Part shown: positions 7,852-17,114 of the stretch, one piece after another
Layout: every line of letters begins with the position of its first letter
Numbering within the stretch: the first letter of the stretch is position 1
Source of the DNA: an uncultured Albidovulum sp.
Lineage (GTDB): Bacteria > Pseudomonadota > Alphaproteobacteria > Rhodobacterales > Rhodobacteraceae
Length of the DNA stretch: 32,752 bases
Assembly: GCA_913064775.1 (NCBI GenBank)
Contig: CAJYAD010000036.1
Span: 1 to 32,752, forward strand
Direction: 5' to 3'
Translations under genes and position numbers: made by a program
The notes under the pieces: model-generated
Seen by the model: only the letters and a program-made list of their open reading frames with translations
Databases searched by the model: none
Told to the model about the DNA's origin: nothing

Positions 7852-8328
7852 TTAGCCCGAACGCTGCTTCAACAGGCGCTGTTTCTGGCGATTCCAGTCG
7901 CGCTTGGCATCCGTCGCGCGCTTGTCAGCCAGCTTCTTGCCCTTGGCGATGCCGATCTTCAGCTTCACGATGCCACGGTCGTTGAAGTAGAGCCGAAGCG
8001 GCACGATCGTCATGCCCTCGCGCTTGGTCGCGCTCCAGAGGCGGGCAAGCTCTCGCTTCGAGACGAGAAGTTTGCGCTTGCGCCGTTCGTCATGGCCCCA
8101 GGTCTTGGCCTGGGCGTAGGCCGCGACATAGCCGTTGATGAGCCACAGCTCGCCGTCCTCGACCGAGGCGTAGCTTTCGGCGATGTTCGCACCGCCCTGA
8201 CGCAGGCTTTTCACTTCCGAGCCCATCAGCATGATGCCGGCCTCGAGGTCCTCCTCGATGGCGAATTCATGTCGCGCGCGCCGGTTTTCGGCGATCAGCT
8301 TGGAATTTGGGTCGGACTGCTTTGCCAT
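7852..8328 (-). CDS. smpB: SsrA-binding protein SmpB
   Basis: Binds tmRNA and brings it to stalled ribosomes for trans-translation. The 158-residue protein shows the family pattern from the start: [11 protein letters not shown], then [13 protein letters not shown], then LINGYVAAY, with a basic C-terminal tail ([17 protein letters not shown]) that folds into the mRNA channel in known SmpB structures. The ATG at 8328 is the start expected for the family; the open frame upstream crosses the intergenic repeat and is not coding. The stop is about 63 nt before the sulfurtransferase start, compatible with one transcript smpB-sseA-aminotransferase. Confidence 0.97.
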   Translation of the reverse strand: MAKQSDPNSKLIAENRRARHEFAIEEDLEAGIMLMGSEVKSLRQGGANIAESYASVEDGELWLINGYVAAYAQAKTWGHDERRKRKLLVSKRELARLWSATKREGMTIVPLRLYFNDRGIVKLKIGIAKGKKLADKRATDAKRDWNRQKQRLLKQRSG

Positions 8329-8403
8329 GATCCGCGTGAGATAAGGCCTGCCCTGCCCGGAGTCCAGCGGTGCGCGCCGATGCGCGCGTGCCAATCGCCG
8401 CGA

Positions 8404-8493
8404 TGGGGGCTCTGCCCCCATACCCCCGGGATATTTGGGCCAAAGAGAAAGCAAGGAGAGGTCTTGGCTTTCAGCTTGGTCCCAATATTCAAC
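8404..8493. repeat. Hairpin-rich intergenic repeat, copy 2
   Basis: The inverted counterpart of the element at 2544-2630. It starts with the hairpin TGGGGGC-TCT-GCCCCCA (8404-8420), then CCCCCGGGATATTTGGGCC, the arm GAAAGCAAGG, a short loop, and the returning arm CTTGGCTTTCAG leading to CAATATTCAAC. The pairing is imperfect but the order of parts matches copy 1 on the opposite strand. It sits between the amidohydrolase stop and the smpB start. Confidence 0.6.
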
Positions 8494-8527
8494 GGGGCCA
8501 TGGGGGGGGCCATCGGAGCGCCGGAGG

Positions 8528-9691
8528 TTATGCGGCGGGCTGAGCGGTCTCGACCAGGCGGGCGAAGAAGCTGGCGCCGATGGGCGCAATCTCGTCGTTG
8601 AAATCATAGGCCGGGTGGTGCAGCCCCGCGCCCGGGCCGGCGCCGAGGAACAGATAGGCGCCGGGCCGGACTTGGAGCATGTAGGAGAAATCCTCGGCCC
8701 CCATCTCGCGTCCGGCGTGGCCGTTGACGGCCCCGGCCCCGGCGACCTCGGCCGCCACGGCGACGGCGAAATCGGTTTTCGCCGCGTCATTCACCGTCGG
8801 CGGGTAGCCCCATTCGTAGTCAACCCGTGCAGTGACGCCATAGGCCTGCGCGGTGCCCGAGACGATCTCGTGGATGCGGCGTTTGACCAGGGCCCGCAGC
8901 TCGGGGTTGAAATTGCGGATCGTGGCGCAGAACCAGGCCTCTTCGGGGATGATATTCGAGGCGGTGCCGCCGTGGATCTGGGTGACCGAGATCACCAGAT
9001 CGTCCAGCGCGTTGGCGTTGCGGGTGACGATCGTCTGCAGACCCTGGACCATCGCCACCACGGCGACCAGCGGATCCACTGTCTCATGCGGGTTGGCGCC
9101 GTGGCCGCCCTTGCCGGTGACATGCACCCAGACCGTATCGACCGAGGCCATCAGCGGCCCGGGATTGGTGGAGAAATGGCCGAACGGCAGGTTCGGGGCG
9201 TTGTGGATGCCGTAGACCTGGGAGATGGCGAAGCGGTCCATCACGCCCTCTTGCACCATCACCTCGCCGCCGCCGCCGTCTTCCTCGGCGGGCTGGAAGA
9301 TCAGCGCGACGCGGCCCGAGAAGCGGCGCGTCTCGGCCAGGTATTTCGCCGCGCCCAGCAGCATGGTGGTGTGGCCGTCATGGCCGCAGGCATGCATCTT
9401 GCCGGGGGTCTTCGAGGCGTGTTCCGCCCCCGTCGCCTCATCGATGGGCAGCGCGTCCATATCGGCGCGCAGGCCGATCGTGGGGCCCTCGCCGCGGCCC
9501 TCGATGATCGCCACGATGCCGGTCTTGGCGATGCCCTCGTGGATTTCGTCGACGCCGAATTCGCGCAGCCGGGCGGCGACGAAGGCCGCCGTCTCGTGGC
9601 ATTCGAAGGTCAGTTCGGGGTGCTGGTGCAGATGCCGGCGCCAGGCCTTCATCTCTTCGGCGTAGTCGGCGATGCGGTTGACGACGGGCAT
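8528..9691 (-). CDS. M20-family metal-dependent amidohydrolase (hippurate hydrolase-like)
   Basis: A 387-residue cytosolic peptidase/deacylase of the M20D type, which removes N-acyl groups from amino acids or related compounds. Metal and catalytic motifs are in place: RADMDALP (about 79-86), [12 protein letters not shown] with the Cys/His ligands, [11 protein letters not shown] with the catalytic Glu pair, and MGAEDFSYM near the C-terminus, plus the dimerisation lid domain between them. The ATG at 9691 has GGAGAA upstream and starts the typical RHLHQHPE-containing N-terminus; the open frame to 9733 lacks support. It stands alone between the repeat and the mlaC gene. The substrate cannot be named; N-acyl amino acids, hippurate or indole-acyl conjugates are all seen in the family. 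Confidence 0.92.
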   Translation of the reverse strand: MPVVNRIADYAEEMKAWRRHLHQHPELTFECHETAAFVAARLREFGVDEIHEGIAKTGIVAIIEGRGEGPTIGLRADMDALPIDEATGAEHASKTPGKMHACGHDGHTTMLLGAAKYLAETRRFSGRVALIFQPAEEDGGGGEVMVQEGVMDRFAISQVYGIHNAPNLPFGHFSTNPGPLMASVDTVWVHVTGKGGHGANPHETVDPLVAVVAMVQGLQTIVTRNANALDDLVISVTQIHGGTASNIIPEEAWFCATIRNFNPELRALVKRRIHEIVSGTAQAYGVTARVDYEWGYPPTVNDAAKTDFAVAVAAEVAGAGAVNGHAGREMGAEDFSYMLQVRPGAYLFLGAGPGAGLHHPAYDFNDEIAPIGASFFARLVETAQPAA

Positions 9692-9779
9692 ACGAATTCT
9701 CCGGCAGGACACGGCAGGCCTAGGTGGCATCATCCCGCCGTGCCCGCAAGGCTGTTGCCTCGGCGTCCCTTTCGTCCCA

Positions 9780-9809
9780 CGCCCCGCCGGCTGTCACGCC
9801 TGCGGGGCG
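9780..9809 (-). terminator. Possible terminator hairpin after mlaC
   Basis: CGCCCCGC (9780-9787) and GCGGGGCG (9802-9809) pair perfectly over 8 bp with a 14-nt loop, about 35 nt beyond the mlaC stop. There is no T-tract. Confidence 0.4.
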
Positions 9810-9842
9810 GGAAGGATGGGGAACACGGGACCGGTCTGGCCG

Positions 9843-10451
9843 TCAGCCCGAATGCTTCAGTTCGGCGACCAGCTTGTCGATATTGCCACCGTTGCGGTCC
9901 AGCATCGAGCCGATCTCCTGGCGCTCGGTCGCCAGCATGTTCACGCCGTCGATGATCATGTTGAAGAACAGGTTGCGCCCGGCCTTGTCCGAGACCAGCC
10001 ATTTCAGATCGAACGGCGACTCGCCGCGCAGTTCCGCCAACGAGCTGACCTCATAGATGCCCGACTTGATCTGCCGGGCACCGGTGACCTCTATCTTGCC
10101 ACCGATGAATTCGCGGAACCGCTTGCCGTATTTGCGCGCGATATAACCGCGGAAGGCCGCGACATAGGCCCGGCGCTGCGCCGGGGTCGCCCGGCGGAAC
10201 GCGATCCCCAGCGAGGATTGCGCGATGATGTCGACATCGGCGTATTTGTTGAAGATCTGCTCGAACTGCACGACCATCTGGTCCAGCGACCCGCCCGAGT
10301 TGATCACCCGGTTGATGTCGTTCACCACTTTGTCGACCAGATCGCGAGCCTCGGCGGTCGTCAGCGCCGCCGCCGGCCCGGCCAGCGACAGCGCCGCCGC
10401 ACCGGCCATCAGACCGGCGATCACCGCGCGGCGGGAAGATTCAGTTGCCAT
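9843..10451 (-). CDS. mlaC: MlaC-like periplasmic phospholipid-binding protein
   Basis: Periplasmic carrier that shuttles phospholipids between the outer-membrane MlaA complex and the inner-membrane MlaFEDB transporter. At 202 residues it matches MlaC/Ttg2D. The export signal (residues 1-30) has the twin-arginine-like start SSRRAVIAGL followed by an Ala-rich core ending in AAAL, so Tat export is possible. The mature part shows the family pattern (FEQIFNKYADVDIIAQSSLG, RRATPAQRRAYVAAFRGYIARKYGKRF). The start overlaps the end of mlaA by 11 nt, so the two are translationally coupled. The transporter genes mlaFED are not in this window. Confidence 0.9.
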   Translation of the reverse strand: MATESSRRAVIAGLMAGAAALSLAGPAAALTTAEARDLVDKVVNDINRVINSGGSLDQMVVQFEQIFNKYADVDIIAQSSLGIAFRRATPAQRRAYVAAFRGYIARKYGKRFREFIGGKIEVTGARQIKSGIYEVSSLAELRGESPFDLKWLVSDKAGRNLFFNMIIDGVNMLATERQEIGSMLDRNGGNIDKLVAELKHSG

Positions 10452-11184
10452 AGGAGTCCTCGTAAGGGTCTAGAAACTCTTGATTTGTCTTGGACTTGAT
10501 GCCCAGCGTATGGTCGCGGCTCTGCAGATAGAGAAGCCGCTCCTGGGCGTAGCTGTCCGCCGATCCATATAGGATGGAATCGATCGTTGACGAGAAGCGA
10601 TAGCGGGTTCCCAGCTTTGCCCCCGCCTCGGCCAGCAGCGCCGCATTGCGCTCATTCCCGTTCAGGGCGAAGCGCAGCGGGTTGATGGCGAAATCGACGA
10701 TCGTCCCGGTCAGGTCGCGTTCAGTCGAGGGGCCCAGGAACGGCACCTCCAGATAGGCGCCCTGGCGCGCGCCCCAGACATGCAGCGTGCGGCCGAAATC
10801 GTTGGGCCGGGGCGCAAGCCCGATCGCCGTCGCGGTATCGAACAGCCCGCCCACCCCGGCCGTGGTGTTCAGCACGAAGCGAAAGAGGTTCTGCACCCCA
10901 GCCGCCAGATTGCCCTGCAACAGATCGTTCAAGACATAGCTGGGCTCGGACAGGTTCGACGACACATTCGACACGCCCTGACGCAGGGGCGCGGGCAAGA
11001 CCTTGCCATAGACGTTGGAGCTGGGTTTCAGAAGATCCTTGTCGAGCCCGACATTGAAGCGGTGAACCGCGCGGTTCTGCGCCTCATAGGGGTCGTTGAT
11101 CCCGCCGCCCTTCGGCGCGGGGGCGCAGCCGGCAAGCGCGACCGCGGCCAACAGGCTGAACAAGAGCGGCCGCGCGGCGGTCAT
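10441..11184 (-). CDS. mlaA: MlaA (VacJ) outer-membrane lipoprotein
   Basis: Removes misplaced phospholipids from the outer leaflet of the outer membrane and hands them to MlaC. From the ATG at 11184 the protein is 247 residues, with a lipoprotein signal ending in the lipobox LAGC (Cys20). It then shows the MlaA hallmarks NDPYEAQNRAVHRFN, VSNVSSNLSEPSYVLNDLLQG, FVLNTTAGVGGLFD and the acidic end. The frame is open to 11250; a GTG 15 nt upstream (giving VELRR in front) is also conceivable and would add positive charge to the signal. It is the first gene of the mlaA-mlaC pair and diverges from the type I secretion genes. Confidence 0.92.
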   Translation of the reverse strand: MTAARPLLFSLLAAVALAGCAPAPKGGGINDPYEAQNRAVHRFNVGLDKDLLKPSSNVYGKVLPAPLRQGVSNVSSNLSEPSYVLNDLLQGNLAAGVQNLFRFVLNTTAGVGGLFDTATAIGLAPRPNDFGRTLHVWGARQGAYLEVPFLGPSTERDLTGTIVDFAINPLRFALNGNERNAALLAEAGAKLGTRYRFSSTIDSILYGSADSYAQERLLYLQSRDHTLGIKSKTNQEFLDPYEDSYGN

Positions 11185-11452
11185 GCGGCGCAGTTCCACT
11201 ATCGGCGCCCCGGCGGTGGCCTGGGGGCGAGGAGTCTGGCGTCGCCGCATTCCTTAGCTTTCCAGCAATGTTCTTATGTCACTGTCCCATTCGGCACGGG
11301 CGCCAGAGATAGTGCTTCGGCGCCCTCATGGCAAGCTGCGGGCGACGCGGCGCAGGCAGGGTGCGGACAGAATGCCACGGTCGGCGGTGCCAGGCGGCGC
11401 GGGCGACGGCCCGACCGGGGGCCGCGACGAACAGGGGAAGGGGGCGCGCAGA
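11185..11452. other. Divergent intergenic region between mlaA and the secretion operon
   Basis: About 270 nt without a supported gene. Reading frames on both strands stay open by high GC content, but neither extension looks like protein. The least GC-rich part (about 11248-11310, CCTTAGCTTTCCAGCAATGTTCTTATG) is the likely home of the divergent promoters. I cannot fix a clear -35/-10 pair there. Confidence 0.4.
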
Positions 11453-13207
11453 ATGGGCATCGATCGCAGCGCTTTCTCGGCGGGCCGGGCCGAGTTGGGT
11501 CTTGCCCGGCGGGCGGTGGCCGGGCTGATCGGGCGTGCCGCCCTGTTCGGCACCTTCGCCAATCTCCTGCTGCTGGCCGGGCCGCTTTACATGCTGCAGG
11601 TCTACGACCGCGTCCTCGGCGCCCGGTCCGAGGAAACGCTGGTCGCGCTCAGCCTGCTGCTGGCCTTTTGCTACCTGATCATGGCGGTGCTCGATCACGC
11701 GCGGGCGCGGCTGATGGCGCGGGCGGGTGCGCTGCTGCACGACCGTCTGGGCGGGCGGGTCTTTGACGCCCAGCTTGGCCGCGCGGCCAAAGACGGCAGC
11801 GACCGGCTGGCGCAGGGGGCGCTGCGCGATCTCGATTCGCTGCGCATGGTGATGGGGGCGCCGGTGCTGATGGCGCTGTTCGATCTGCTGTGGACCCCGC
11901 TGTTCCTGGCCGCGATCTTCGTCTTTCACCCGCTGCTGGGCTGGGCCGCAGTGGCGGGGGGGGCGTTGCTGATCGCGCTGGCGGCGCTGAACCAGGCCAC
12001 CACCCGCGCCCTGCGTCGCGACACCGCCACAGCCCTCGACCGCGCCAACCGCCTGGCCGATGCCCTGCGGGCCGAGGCCCCGACCGCCCGCGCGCTGGGG
12101 CTGACCGCGCCGGGCCGGGCACGCTGGCACCATGCGCAGGCGGCGGCGCGCGATGACGGGCTGCGCCTGTCGGACCGGCACGCGCTGTTTTCCGCGGCGA
12201 TCCGGGGCGGGCGGCTGTTCCTGCAATCTGCCCTGCTGGGGATCGGCGCGTGGCTTGTGTTGCGCGGCGCGATGACGCCCGGGGCGATGATTGCCGCCTC
12301 GGTGCTGATGGGCCGCGCGCTGGCGCCGGTCGAGCAGGTCATCGGCCAGTGGACGCTGCTGCAACGCGCGTCCCAGGGCTGGCGCCACCTGGCGCGGCTG
12401 CTGACGGAAAGCCCCGCGCCGCTGGCGCCGACACCCCTGCCCGCCCCCGAAGCCCAACTGCGGGTCGAGCAGTTGACGGTGGTGCCCCCCGGGGCGCGCG
12501 CCGCCAGCCTGCGGATGCTGTCCTTCACTCTGGCGCCCGGGCAGGCGCTGGGCGTGATCGGCCCCTCTGGCGCGGGCAAATCCACGCTGGCGCGTGCGCT
12601 GGCCGGGATCTGGCCCGCGGCGACCGGCTGCATCCGCCTGGGCGAGGCACCGATCGGGCTTTACCCCCCCGAGGATCTGGCGCGCCATCTGGGCTATCTG
12701 CCCCAGCAGGTCGCCCTGTTCGAGGGCACGGTGGCCGAAAACATCGCCCGACTCGACCCGGCGCCCGACACGGCACCCGACGCGGCCGCAGTGATCACCG
12801 CCGCCCGCCGCGCCGGGGCGCATGAGATGATCCTGTCGCTGTCCGGGGGGTATGACACGCCGCTCGGCCCGGGCGGCGCGGGCCTGTCGGGCGGGCAGAT
12901 CCAGCAGATCGGGCTGGCACGGGCGCTTTACGGCGATCCGGCGATGCTGATCCTCGACGAACCCAATGCCAATCTCGACAATGCCGGATCGGCGGCGCTG
13001 AATGCGGTGATCCGCGACGCCAAGGCGCGGGGCCGGGCGGTGCTGGTGATGGCCCACCGCCCGGCGGCGATTCGCGATTGCGACCGGCTTCTGGTGCTGG
13101 ACGGCGGCCAGATGCGCGCCTTGGGTCCGCCCGATCAGGTGCTGCGCGCCGAAGTCGGCAACCATGCCGAGGTGCTGCGCGCCGCCGCCCCCGGGGGTGT
13201 CGCATGA
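11453..13207 (+). CDS. Type I secretion system permease/ATPase (PrtD family)
   Basis: Inner-membrane ABC protein that energises export of unfolded proteins through a type I (TolC-dependent) channel. The 584 residues comprise a membrane domain (several helices, about residues 22-310; typical opening AGPLYMLQVYDRVLGARSEETL) and a nucleotide-binding domain. Motifs: Walker A GPSGAGKST (370-378), Q-loop LPQQV, signature LSGGQ (478-482), Walker B LILDEP (499-504) and the switch His535 in MAHRP. There is no N-terminal C39-like domain, as expected for PrtD/HlyB-type proteases and S-layer exporters. The ATG at 11453 is preceded by AAGGGGG and fits the family start; the frame is open to 11276. The stop overlaps the adaptor gene by 4 nt (ATGA). 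Confidence 0.93.
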   Translation: MGIDRSAFSAGRAELGLARRAVAGLIGRAALFGTFANLLLLAGPLYMLQVYDRVLGARSEETLVALSLLLAFCYLIMAVLDHARARLMARAGALLHDRLGGRVFDAQLGRAAKDGSDRLAQGALRDLDSLRMVMGAPVLMALFDLLWTPLFLAAIFVFHPLLGWAAVAGGALLIALAALNQATTRALRRDTATALDRANRLADALRAEAPTARALGLTAPGRARWHHAQAAARDDGLRLSDRHALFSAAIRGGRLFLQSALLGIGAWLVLRGAMTPGAMIAASVLMGRALAPVEQVIGQWTLLQRASQGWRHLARLLTESPAPLAPTPLPAPEAQLRVEQLTVVPPGARAASLRMLSFTLAPGQALGVIGPSGAGKSTLARALAGIWPAATGCIRLGEAPIGLYPPEDLARHLGYLPQQVALFEGTVAENIARLDPAPDTAPDAAAVITAARRAGAHEMILSLSGGYDTPLGPGGAGLSGGQIQQIGLARALYGDPAMLILDEPNANLDNAGSAALNAVIRDAKARGRAVLVMAHRPAAIRDCDRLLVLDGGQMRALGPPDQVLRAEVGNHAEVLRAAAPGGVA

Positions 13208-14496
13208 GCGCGCCGCTGTCGCCACGCCCGGCGCAGCGGGCCGGCTGGCTGGCGCTGCTGGCGCTGGTCGGGGGCGTCGGGGGCTGGGCCCTTCTCGCCC
13301 GGCTTTCGGGGGCGGTCATCGCCTCCGGGCAGGTCGCCCCGGCTGGCAATCAGCTGGTGATCCAGCACCCCGAAGGCGGGGTGATCGCCCGGCTTGAGGT
13401 CACCGAGGGCAGCCGTGTGCGCCAGGGCCAGCGCCTCGCGCGGCTCGACGATACGCGCCTTTCCTCGGAACAGGCGATCGCCGACGGCCGCTACTGGGCC
13501 CTGCTTGCCCGCCGCGCCCGTCTGGTGGCGGAACGCGACGGTGCCGCCGCCCCGGTCGCCGCGCCGGATCTTGCGGCGGCCGCGCAGACCGCCCCCGCCC
13601 TCGCCGCGCTGCTGGCCGGGCAGCAGCACCTGTTCGAGGCCCGCCGCGACGCCCGCCGACAGGAGGCCGCGCAACTGGCCGAACGGCAGCGCCAGATCCG
13701 GGCCCAGATCGCCGGCTTTGACGCCCAGACCGAGGCGCTGCGCCGCGAGCGCGCGCTGGTCGCCGCGGATCTGGCCACCCAGCGGGCGCTGAAGGCGCGC
13801 GGGCTGGCGCAGGCGGTGCAGGTCTCGGCCCTGGCGCGCGAGACGGCGCGGATCGACGGCCGAATCGCGGCGCTGGCGGCGGCGCGGGCCGGGGCCCAGG
13901 GGCAGTTGGCCGAGCTGGACATCGCGCGGATCCGGCTGGCCGCCCAGGCCCGCGAAACCGCGCTGGCCGAGCTGCGCCCACTGGACGGCGAGATCACCGA
14001 GCTGGCCGAAAGGCGCCGCGCGCTGGCCGAGCGCCTGACAGCGCTGGATCTGCGCGCCCCCGCCGCCGGGGTGGTGCACGGCCTGGCCCTGACCACGCCG
14101 CGTGCGGTGCTGCGCCCGGCCGAGCCACTCTTGTCGATCGTGCCGCAGGATCGCCCGCCGGTGGTCACCGCGCGCATCGCCCCACGCGACATCGACGCGG
14201 TCCACAGCGGCCAGCCCGTCCGCCTGCGCCTGACCGCCCTCGACGCGCGCACCACGCCGGAACTGGCCGCGCATCTGACCAGCGTCTCGGCCGATGCCTT
14301 CCATGACCCGGCCACCGGACAGGGGTATTACCGCGCGGAAATCGCCCTCGACCCCGGTCAGGCGGCGCGGCTGCACAGCCCGCTGATCCCCGGCATGCCG
14401 GTCGAGGTGTTCATCGCGACCGGGGCGCACAGCCCGGCGGCCTATCTGCTGAAACCCTTCGCCGATTACTTCGCCCGCGCCCTGCGCGACGGCTAG
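13204..14496 (+). CDS. HlyD-family periplasmic adaptor of type I secretion
   Basis: Membrane fusion protein that links the ABC protein to an outer-membrane TolC channel. At 430 residues it fits the PrtE/HlyD family. It has a single transmembrane helix (about 14-33), a lipoyl-like half motif EGGVIARLEVTEGSRVRQGQ (about 57-76), a long Ala/Arg/Glu-rich coiled-coil hairpin (about 95-280), the second lipoyl half (LRAPAAGVVHGL) and a beta-barrel C-terminus ending in MPVEVFI and the DYFARALRDG tail. The start ATG at 13204 overlaps the upstream stop (ATGA), so it is coupled to the ATPase. No RTX substrate or TolC gene is visible in the window. Confidence 0.92.
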   Translation: MSAPLSPRPAQRAGWLALLALVGGVGGWALLARLSGAVIASGQVAPAGNQLVIQHPEGGVIARLEVTEGSRVRQGQRLARLDDTRLSSEQAIADGRYWALLARRARLVAERDGAAAPVAAPDLAAAAQTAPALAALLAGQQHLFEARRDARRQEAAQLAERQRQIRAQIAGFDAQTEALRRERALVAADLATQRALKARGLAQAVQVSALARETARIDGRIAALAAARAGAQGQLAELDIARIRLAAQARETALAELRPLDGEITELAERRRALAERLTALDLRAPAAGVVHGLALTTPRAVLRPAEPLLSIVPQDRPPVVTARIAPRDIDAVHSGQPVRLRLTALDARTTPELAAHLTSVSADAFHDPATGQGYYRAEIALDPGQAARLHSPLIPGMPVEVFIATGAHSPAAYLLKPFADYFARALRDG

Positions 14497-14574
14497 CCCG
14501 CCGCCCCAAGGCCCCTTTCGGCCCCCGCGACTCTGCGCTAGCGTCCGCGCAAACGACAGTGATCGGAGACCGCA

Positions 14575-15057
14575 ATGAGTGCCATCGAAACCCGCCTCGC
14601 CAAGCTGGGCCTGACCCTGCCCGACGCCCCGGCGCCCGCCGCGAATTACGTGCCCTTCGTGCGTTCGGGCAATCTGCTGCATGTCTCGGGCCAGATCAGC
14701 CAGGACGAAAACGGCCTGATCACCGGCAAGGTCGGCGCCGATCTGACCACCGAACAGGGCGCCGCCGCTGCGCGGCGCTGCGCGCTCAGCCTGCTGGCCC
14801 AGGTCAAGGCGGCCTGTGGCGGCGATCTGGGGCGTCTGGCCCGGGTGGTGAAACTGACCGGCTTCGTCAATTCCACCCCCGACTTCACCGAGCAGCCCAA
14901 GGTGATCAACGGCGCCTCGGACCTGATGGTCGAAGTTCTGGGCGAGACCGGCCGCCACGCCCGCTCGGCCGTCAGCGCCGGCGCGCTGCCGCTGGGCGTC
15001 GCGGTCGAGATCGACGGCGTCTTCGAAGTGACCGACGGCGAATACGAGCTGCGCTGA
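14575..15057 (+). CDS. RidA/YjgF-family protein
   Basis: Members of the RidA superfamily hydrolyse reactive enamine/imine intermediates released by PLP enzymes, or have related roles. The 160-residue protein belongs to the longer subgroup with an N-terminal IETRLAKLGLTLPDAPAPA extension. It shows LHVSGQIS (about 36-43), the central helix with VVKLTGFVNSTPDFTEQPKVINGASDLM, and the end GALPLGVAVEIDGVFEV. The canonical RidA catalytic Arg in the C-terminal SR/CR motif is not obvious here: the alignment shows AVSAGALPLG at that point, so deaminase activity is uncertain. GGAGA precedes the ATG. The stop overlaps the next start as TGATG, so it is coupled to the phosphodiesterase. Confidence 0.88.
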   Translation: MSAIETRLAKLGLTLPDAPAPAANYVPFVRSGNLLHVSGQISQDENGLITGKVGADLTTEQGAAAARRCALSLLAQVKAACGGDLGRLARVVKLTGFVNSTPDFTEQPKVINGASDLMVEVLGETGRHARSAVSAGALPLGVAVEIDGVFEVTDGEYELR

Positions 15058-15821
15058 TGTCCCTGCCCCTCCCTTTCCGGCGCCTTCCCATCGCCCATCG
15101 CGCCTACCACGACCGCGATGCCGGCCGGCCCGAGAACTCGCTTTCCGCCATCCGCGCCGCCGTCGCCGCCGGCTACGGGATCGAGATCGACCTGCAGCCC
15201 TCGGCCGAGGGCGTGCCGATGGTGTTCCACGATTACTCGCTAGAGCGCCTGACGGGCGCGACCGGCCCGATCCGGGGCCGCAGCAGCGCCGAATTGCAGG
15301 CCCTGCCGCTGATCGGCGGGGAAGAAGGGATCCCGACCCTCGCCCAGGTGCTGGCAGAGGTCGCCGGCCGGGTGCCGCTGCTGGTCGAGATCAAGGATCA
15401 GGACGGCGCGCTCGGCCCCGATGTCGGCGCGCTGGAGGCCGCTGCAGCACCGCTGCTGGCCGCCTATCAGGGGCCGCTTGCGGTGATGTCGTTCAACCCG
15501 CATTCGATGGCGGCGATGGCACGGCTGGCACCCGGTCTGGCGCGCGGGCTGACGACCTGCGCCTTCCGCCCTGACGACTGGCAGTTGATCGCCCCCGCCC
15601 GCCTGCAGGAGCTGAGCGATATTCCCGATTACGACCGGGTCGGCGCCTGCTTCATCAGCCACGAATGGCAAGACCTCGACCATGCGCGGGTGACCGCGCT
15701 GAAGGGTCAGGGGGCAGAGATCCTGTGCTGGACGATCCGCTCCTCGGCCGACGAGGCGCAAGCCCGCAAGATCGCGCAAAACATCACCTTCGAGAAATAC
15801 CCGGCCGAGATCCCGGCTTGA
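15057..15821 (+). CDS. Glycerophosphodiester phosphodiesterase
   Basis: Hydrolyses glycerophosphodiesters from lipid turnover to glycerol-3-phosphate and an alcohol. The 254-residue TIM-barrel protein shows IAHRAYHDR with His14, PENSL with Glu26, and IEIDLQPSAEGVPMVFHD with Glu43, Asp45 and His58, i.e. the metal and catalytic set of the GDPD family, followed by EIK(D) (about 118-121). There is no signal peptide, so it is cytosolic. Its ATG overlaps the TGA of the RidA-like gene (TGATG). An open frame runs through from 14559 in this phase, but that upstream part is only the shadow of the RidA gene. Confidence 0.92.
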   Translation: MSLPLPFRRLPIAHRAYHDRDAGRPENSLSAIRAAVAAGYGIEIDLQPSAEGVPMVFHDYSLERLTGATGPIRGRSSAELQALPLIGGEEGIPTLAQVLAEVAGRVPLLVEIKDQDGALGPDVGALEAAAAPLLAAYQGPLAVMSFNPHSMAAMARLAPGLARGLTTCAFRPDDWQLIAPARLQELSDIPDYDRVGACFISHEWQDLDHARVTALKGQGAEILCWTIRSSADEAQARKIAQNITFEKYPAEIPA

Positions 15822-15927
15822 CCTGCACCGGGTCCGGCCCAGTTCGGTTAGGGTCGGCAGGGGGACCGCGCGCCGGGCAACCGGCGGGCAAGGCTGGTCA
15901 TCGGCAAGGAACAGGGCTGACGGCAAG

Positions 15928-17112
15928 ATGAGCGACACGATCGAGATCACCCTACTTTCCGGCGTGGCCGAGATTTCCGCCGTCGAGTGGGATGCCTGCG
16001 CCTGCCCCGAGGCGGCGGGTGGCGGCCGCCCGCGCGATCCGTTCACCACTCACCGCTTCCTCATGGCGCTCGAGCGGTCGGGTTCGGTCGGCCCGGGCAC
16101 CGGCTGGGATCCGCGCCCGATGGTGGTGCGCGCCGAGGGGCGGGTGATCGCGGTGGCGCCGCTTTATGTGAAATCCGACAGCCAGGGCGAATATATCTTC
16201 GATTTCAACTGGGCCCATGCCTGGGAACGCGCGGGCGGGCGCTATTACCCCAAGCTGCAGGTCGCGGTGCCCTTCACCCCGGCCACCGGTCGGCGCCTGC
16301 TGACCCTGCCGGGGATGGAGGAAACCGGCCGCGCCGCGCTGGTGCAGGGGCTGGTGCAGATCGCCGATCGGAATGATCTCAGCTCCCTCCACATCACCTT
16401 CTGCACCGAGGATGAGGCGAAGGCCGGCGCCGAGATGGGGCTGATGCACCGCATCACCCAGCAATTTCACTGGGAAAACGACGGCTTCGCCGATTTTGAG
16501 ACCTTCCTGGCCGCGCTGTCCTCGCGCAAGCGCAAGACCCTGCGCAAGGAACGCCGCACCGCGCAGGACTTCGGCGGCACGATCCACGCCTTCACCGGCG
16601 ACAGCCTGGAGCCCGCGCATTGGGACGCCTTCTGGCGCTTCTACCAGGATACCGGCAACCGCAAATGGGGCACGCCCTACCTGACCCGCGCCTTCTTCGA
16701 CGAGATCCACGCGACGATGGCCGACGACATCCTGCTGGTGCTGGCCGAACGCGATGGGGCCTGGGTTGCGGGCGCGTTGAACCTGATCGGGCACGACACG
16801 CTTTACGGCCGCTACTGGGGCTGCACCGAAGACCACCCCTGCCTGCATTTCGAGCTGTGTTATTATCAGGCGATCGACTACGCGATCGCCCATGGCATGG
16901 CCCGGGTCGAGGCTGGCGCGCAGGGCGAACACAAGCTGGCGCGCGGCTATCTGCCGGTGCAGACCCATTCGCTGCATTGGATCGCGGATGCCGGCCTGCG
17001 GCAGGCGATCGCCCGCTTCCTCGAGGCCGAGGAACGCGCGATCGAGCACGAGATCGAGGAGCTCACCGATTACGGCCCCTTCCGCAAAGGCGCCCCGCAG
17101 GAGAGAGACTGA
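15928..17112 (+). CDS. COG3146/DUF482 GNAT-like acyltransferase, function unknown
   Basis: A 394-residue protein of a family often labelled as a GNAT or peptidoglycan-biosynthesis-like (FemAB-related fold) N-acyltransferase. Recognisable stretches are [19 protein letters not shown] near the N-terminus, [21 protein letters not shown], the basic [13 protein letters not shown] helix, and YGRYWGC...[14 protein letters not shown] toward the C-terminus with [14 protein letters not shown]. The substrate is unknown. No signal peptide or membrane helix is visible. It is followed after 2 nt by the pterin dehydratase and then the MscS channel, so the three are one transcription unit. AAGGAA (about 15905) is too far for a good ribosome site; the ATG at 15928 is nonetheless the start that fits the family. 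Confidence 0.85.
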   Translation: MSDTIEITLLSGVAEISAVEWDACACPEAAGGGRPRDPFTTHRFLMALERSGSVGPGTGWDPRPMVVRAEGRVIAVAPLYVKSDSQGEYIFDFNWAHAWERAGGRYYPKLQVAVPFTPATGRRLLTLPGMEETGRAALVQGLVQIADRNDLSSLHITFCTEDEAKAGAEMGLMHRITQQFHWENDGFADFETFLAALSSRKRKTLRKERRTAQDFGGTIHAFTGDSLEPAHWDAFWRFYQDTGNRKWGTPYLTRAFFDEIHATMADDILLVLAERDGAWVAGALNLIGHDTLYGRYWGCTEDHPCLHFELCYYQAIDYAIAHGMARVEAGAQGEHKLARGYLPVQTHSLHWIADAGLRQAIARFLEAEERAIEHEIEELTDYGPFRKGAPQERD

Positions 17113-17114
17113 CC

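Noticed and set aside
11279-13225. 648-codon open frame antisense to the secretion ATPase
   Set aside because: Low-complexity Arg/Gln/His translation; the plus strand has all ABC motifs.
14559-15056. Fusion of a RidA-region frame with the glycerophosphodiesterase
   Set aside because: The upstream part is the RidA gene read in another frame; the phosphodiesterase has its own ATG in a TGATG overlap.
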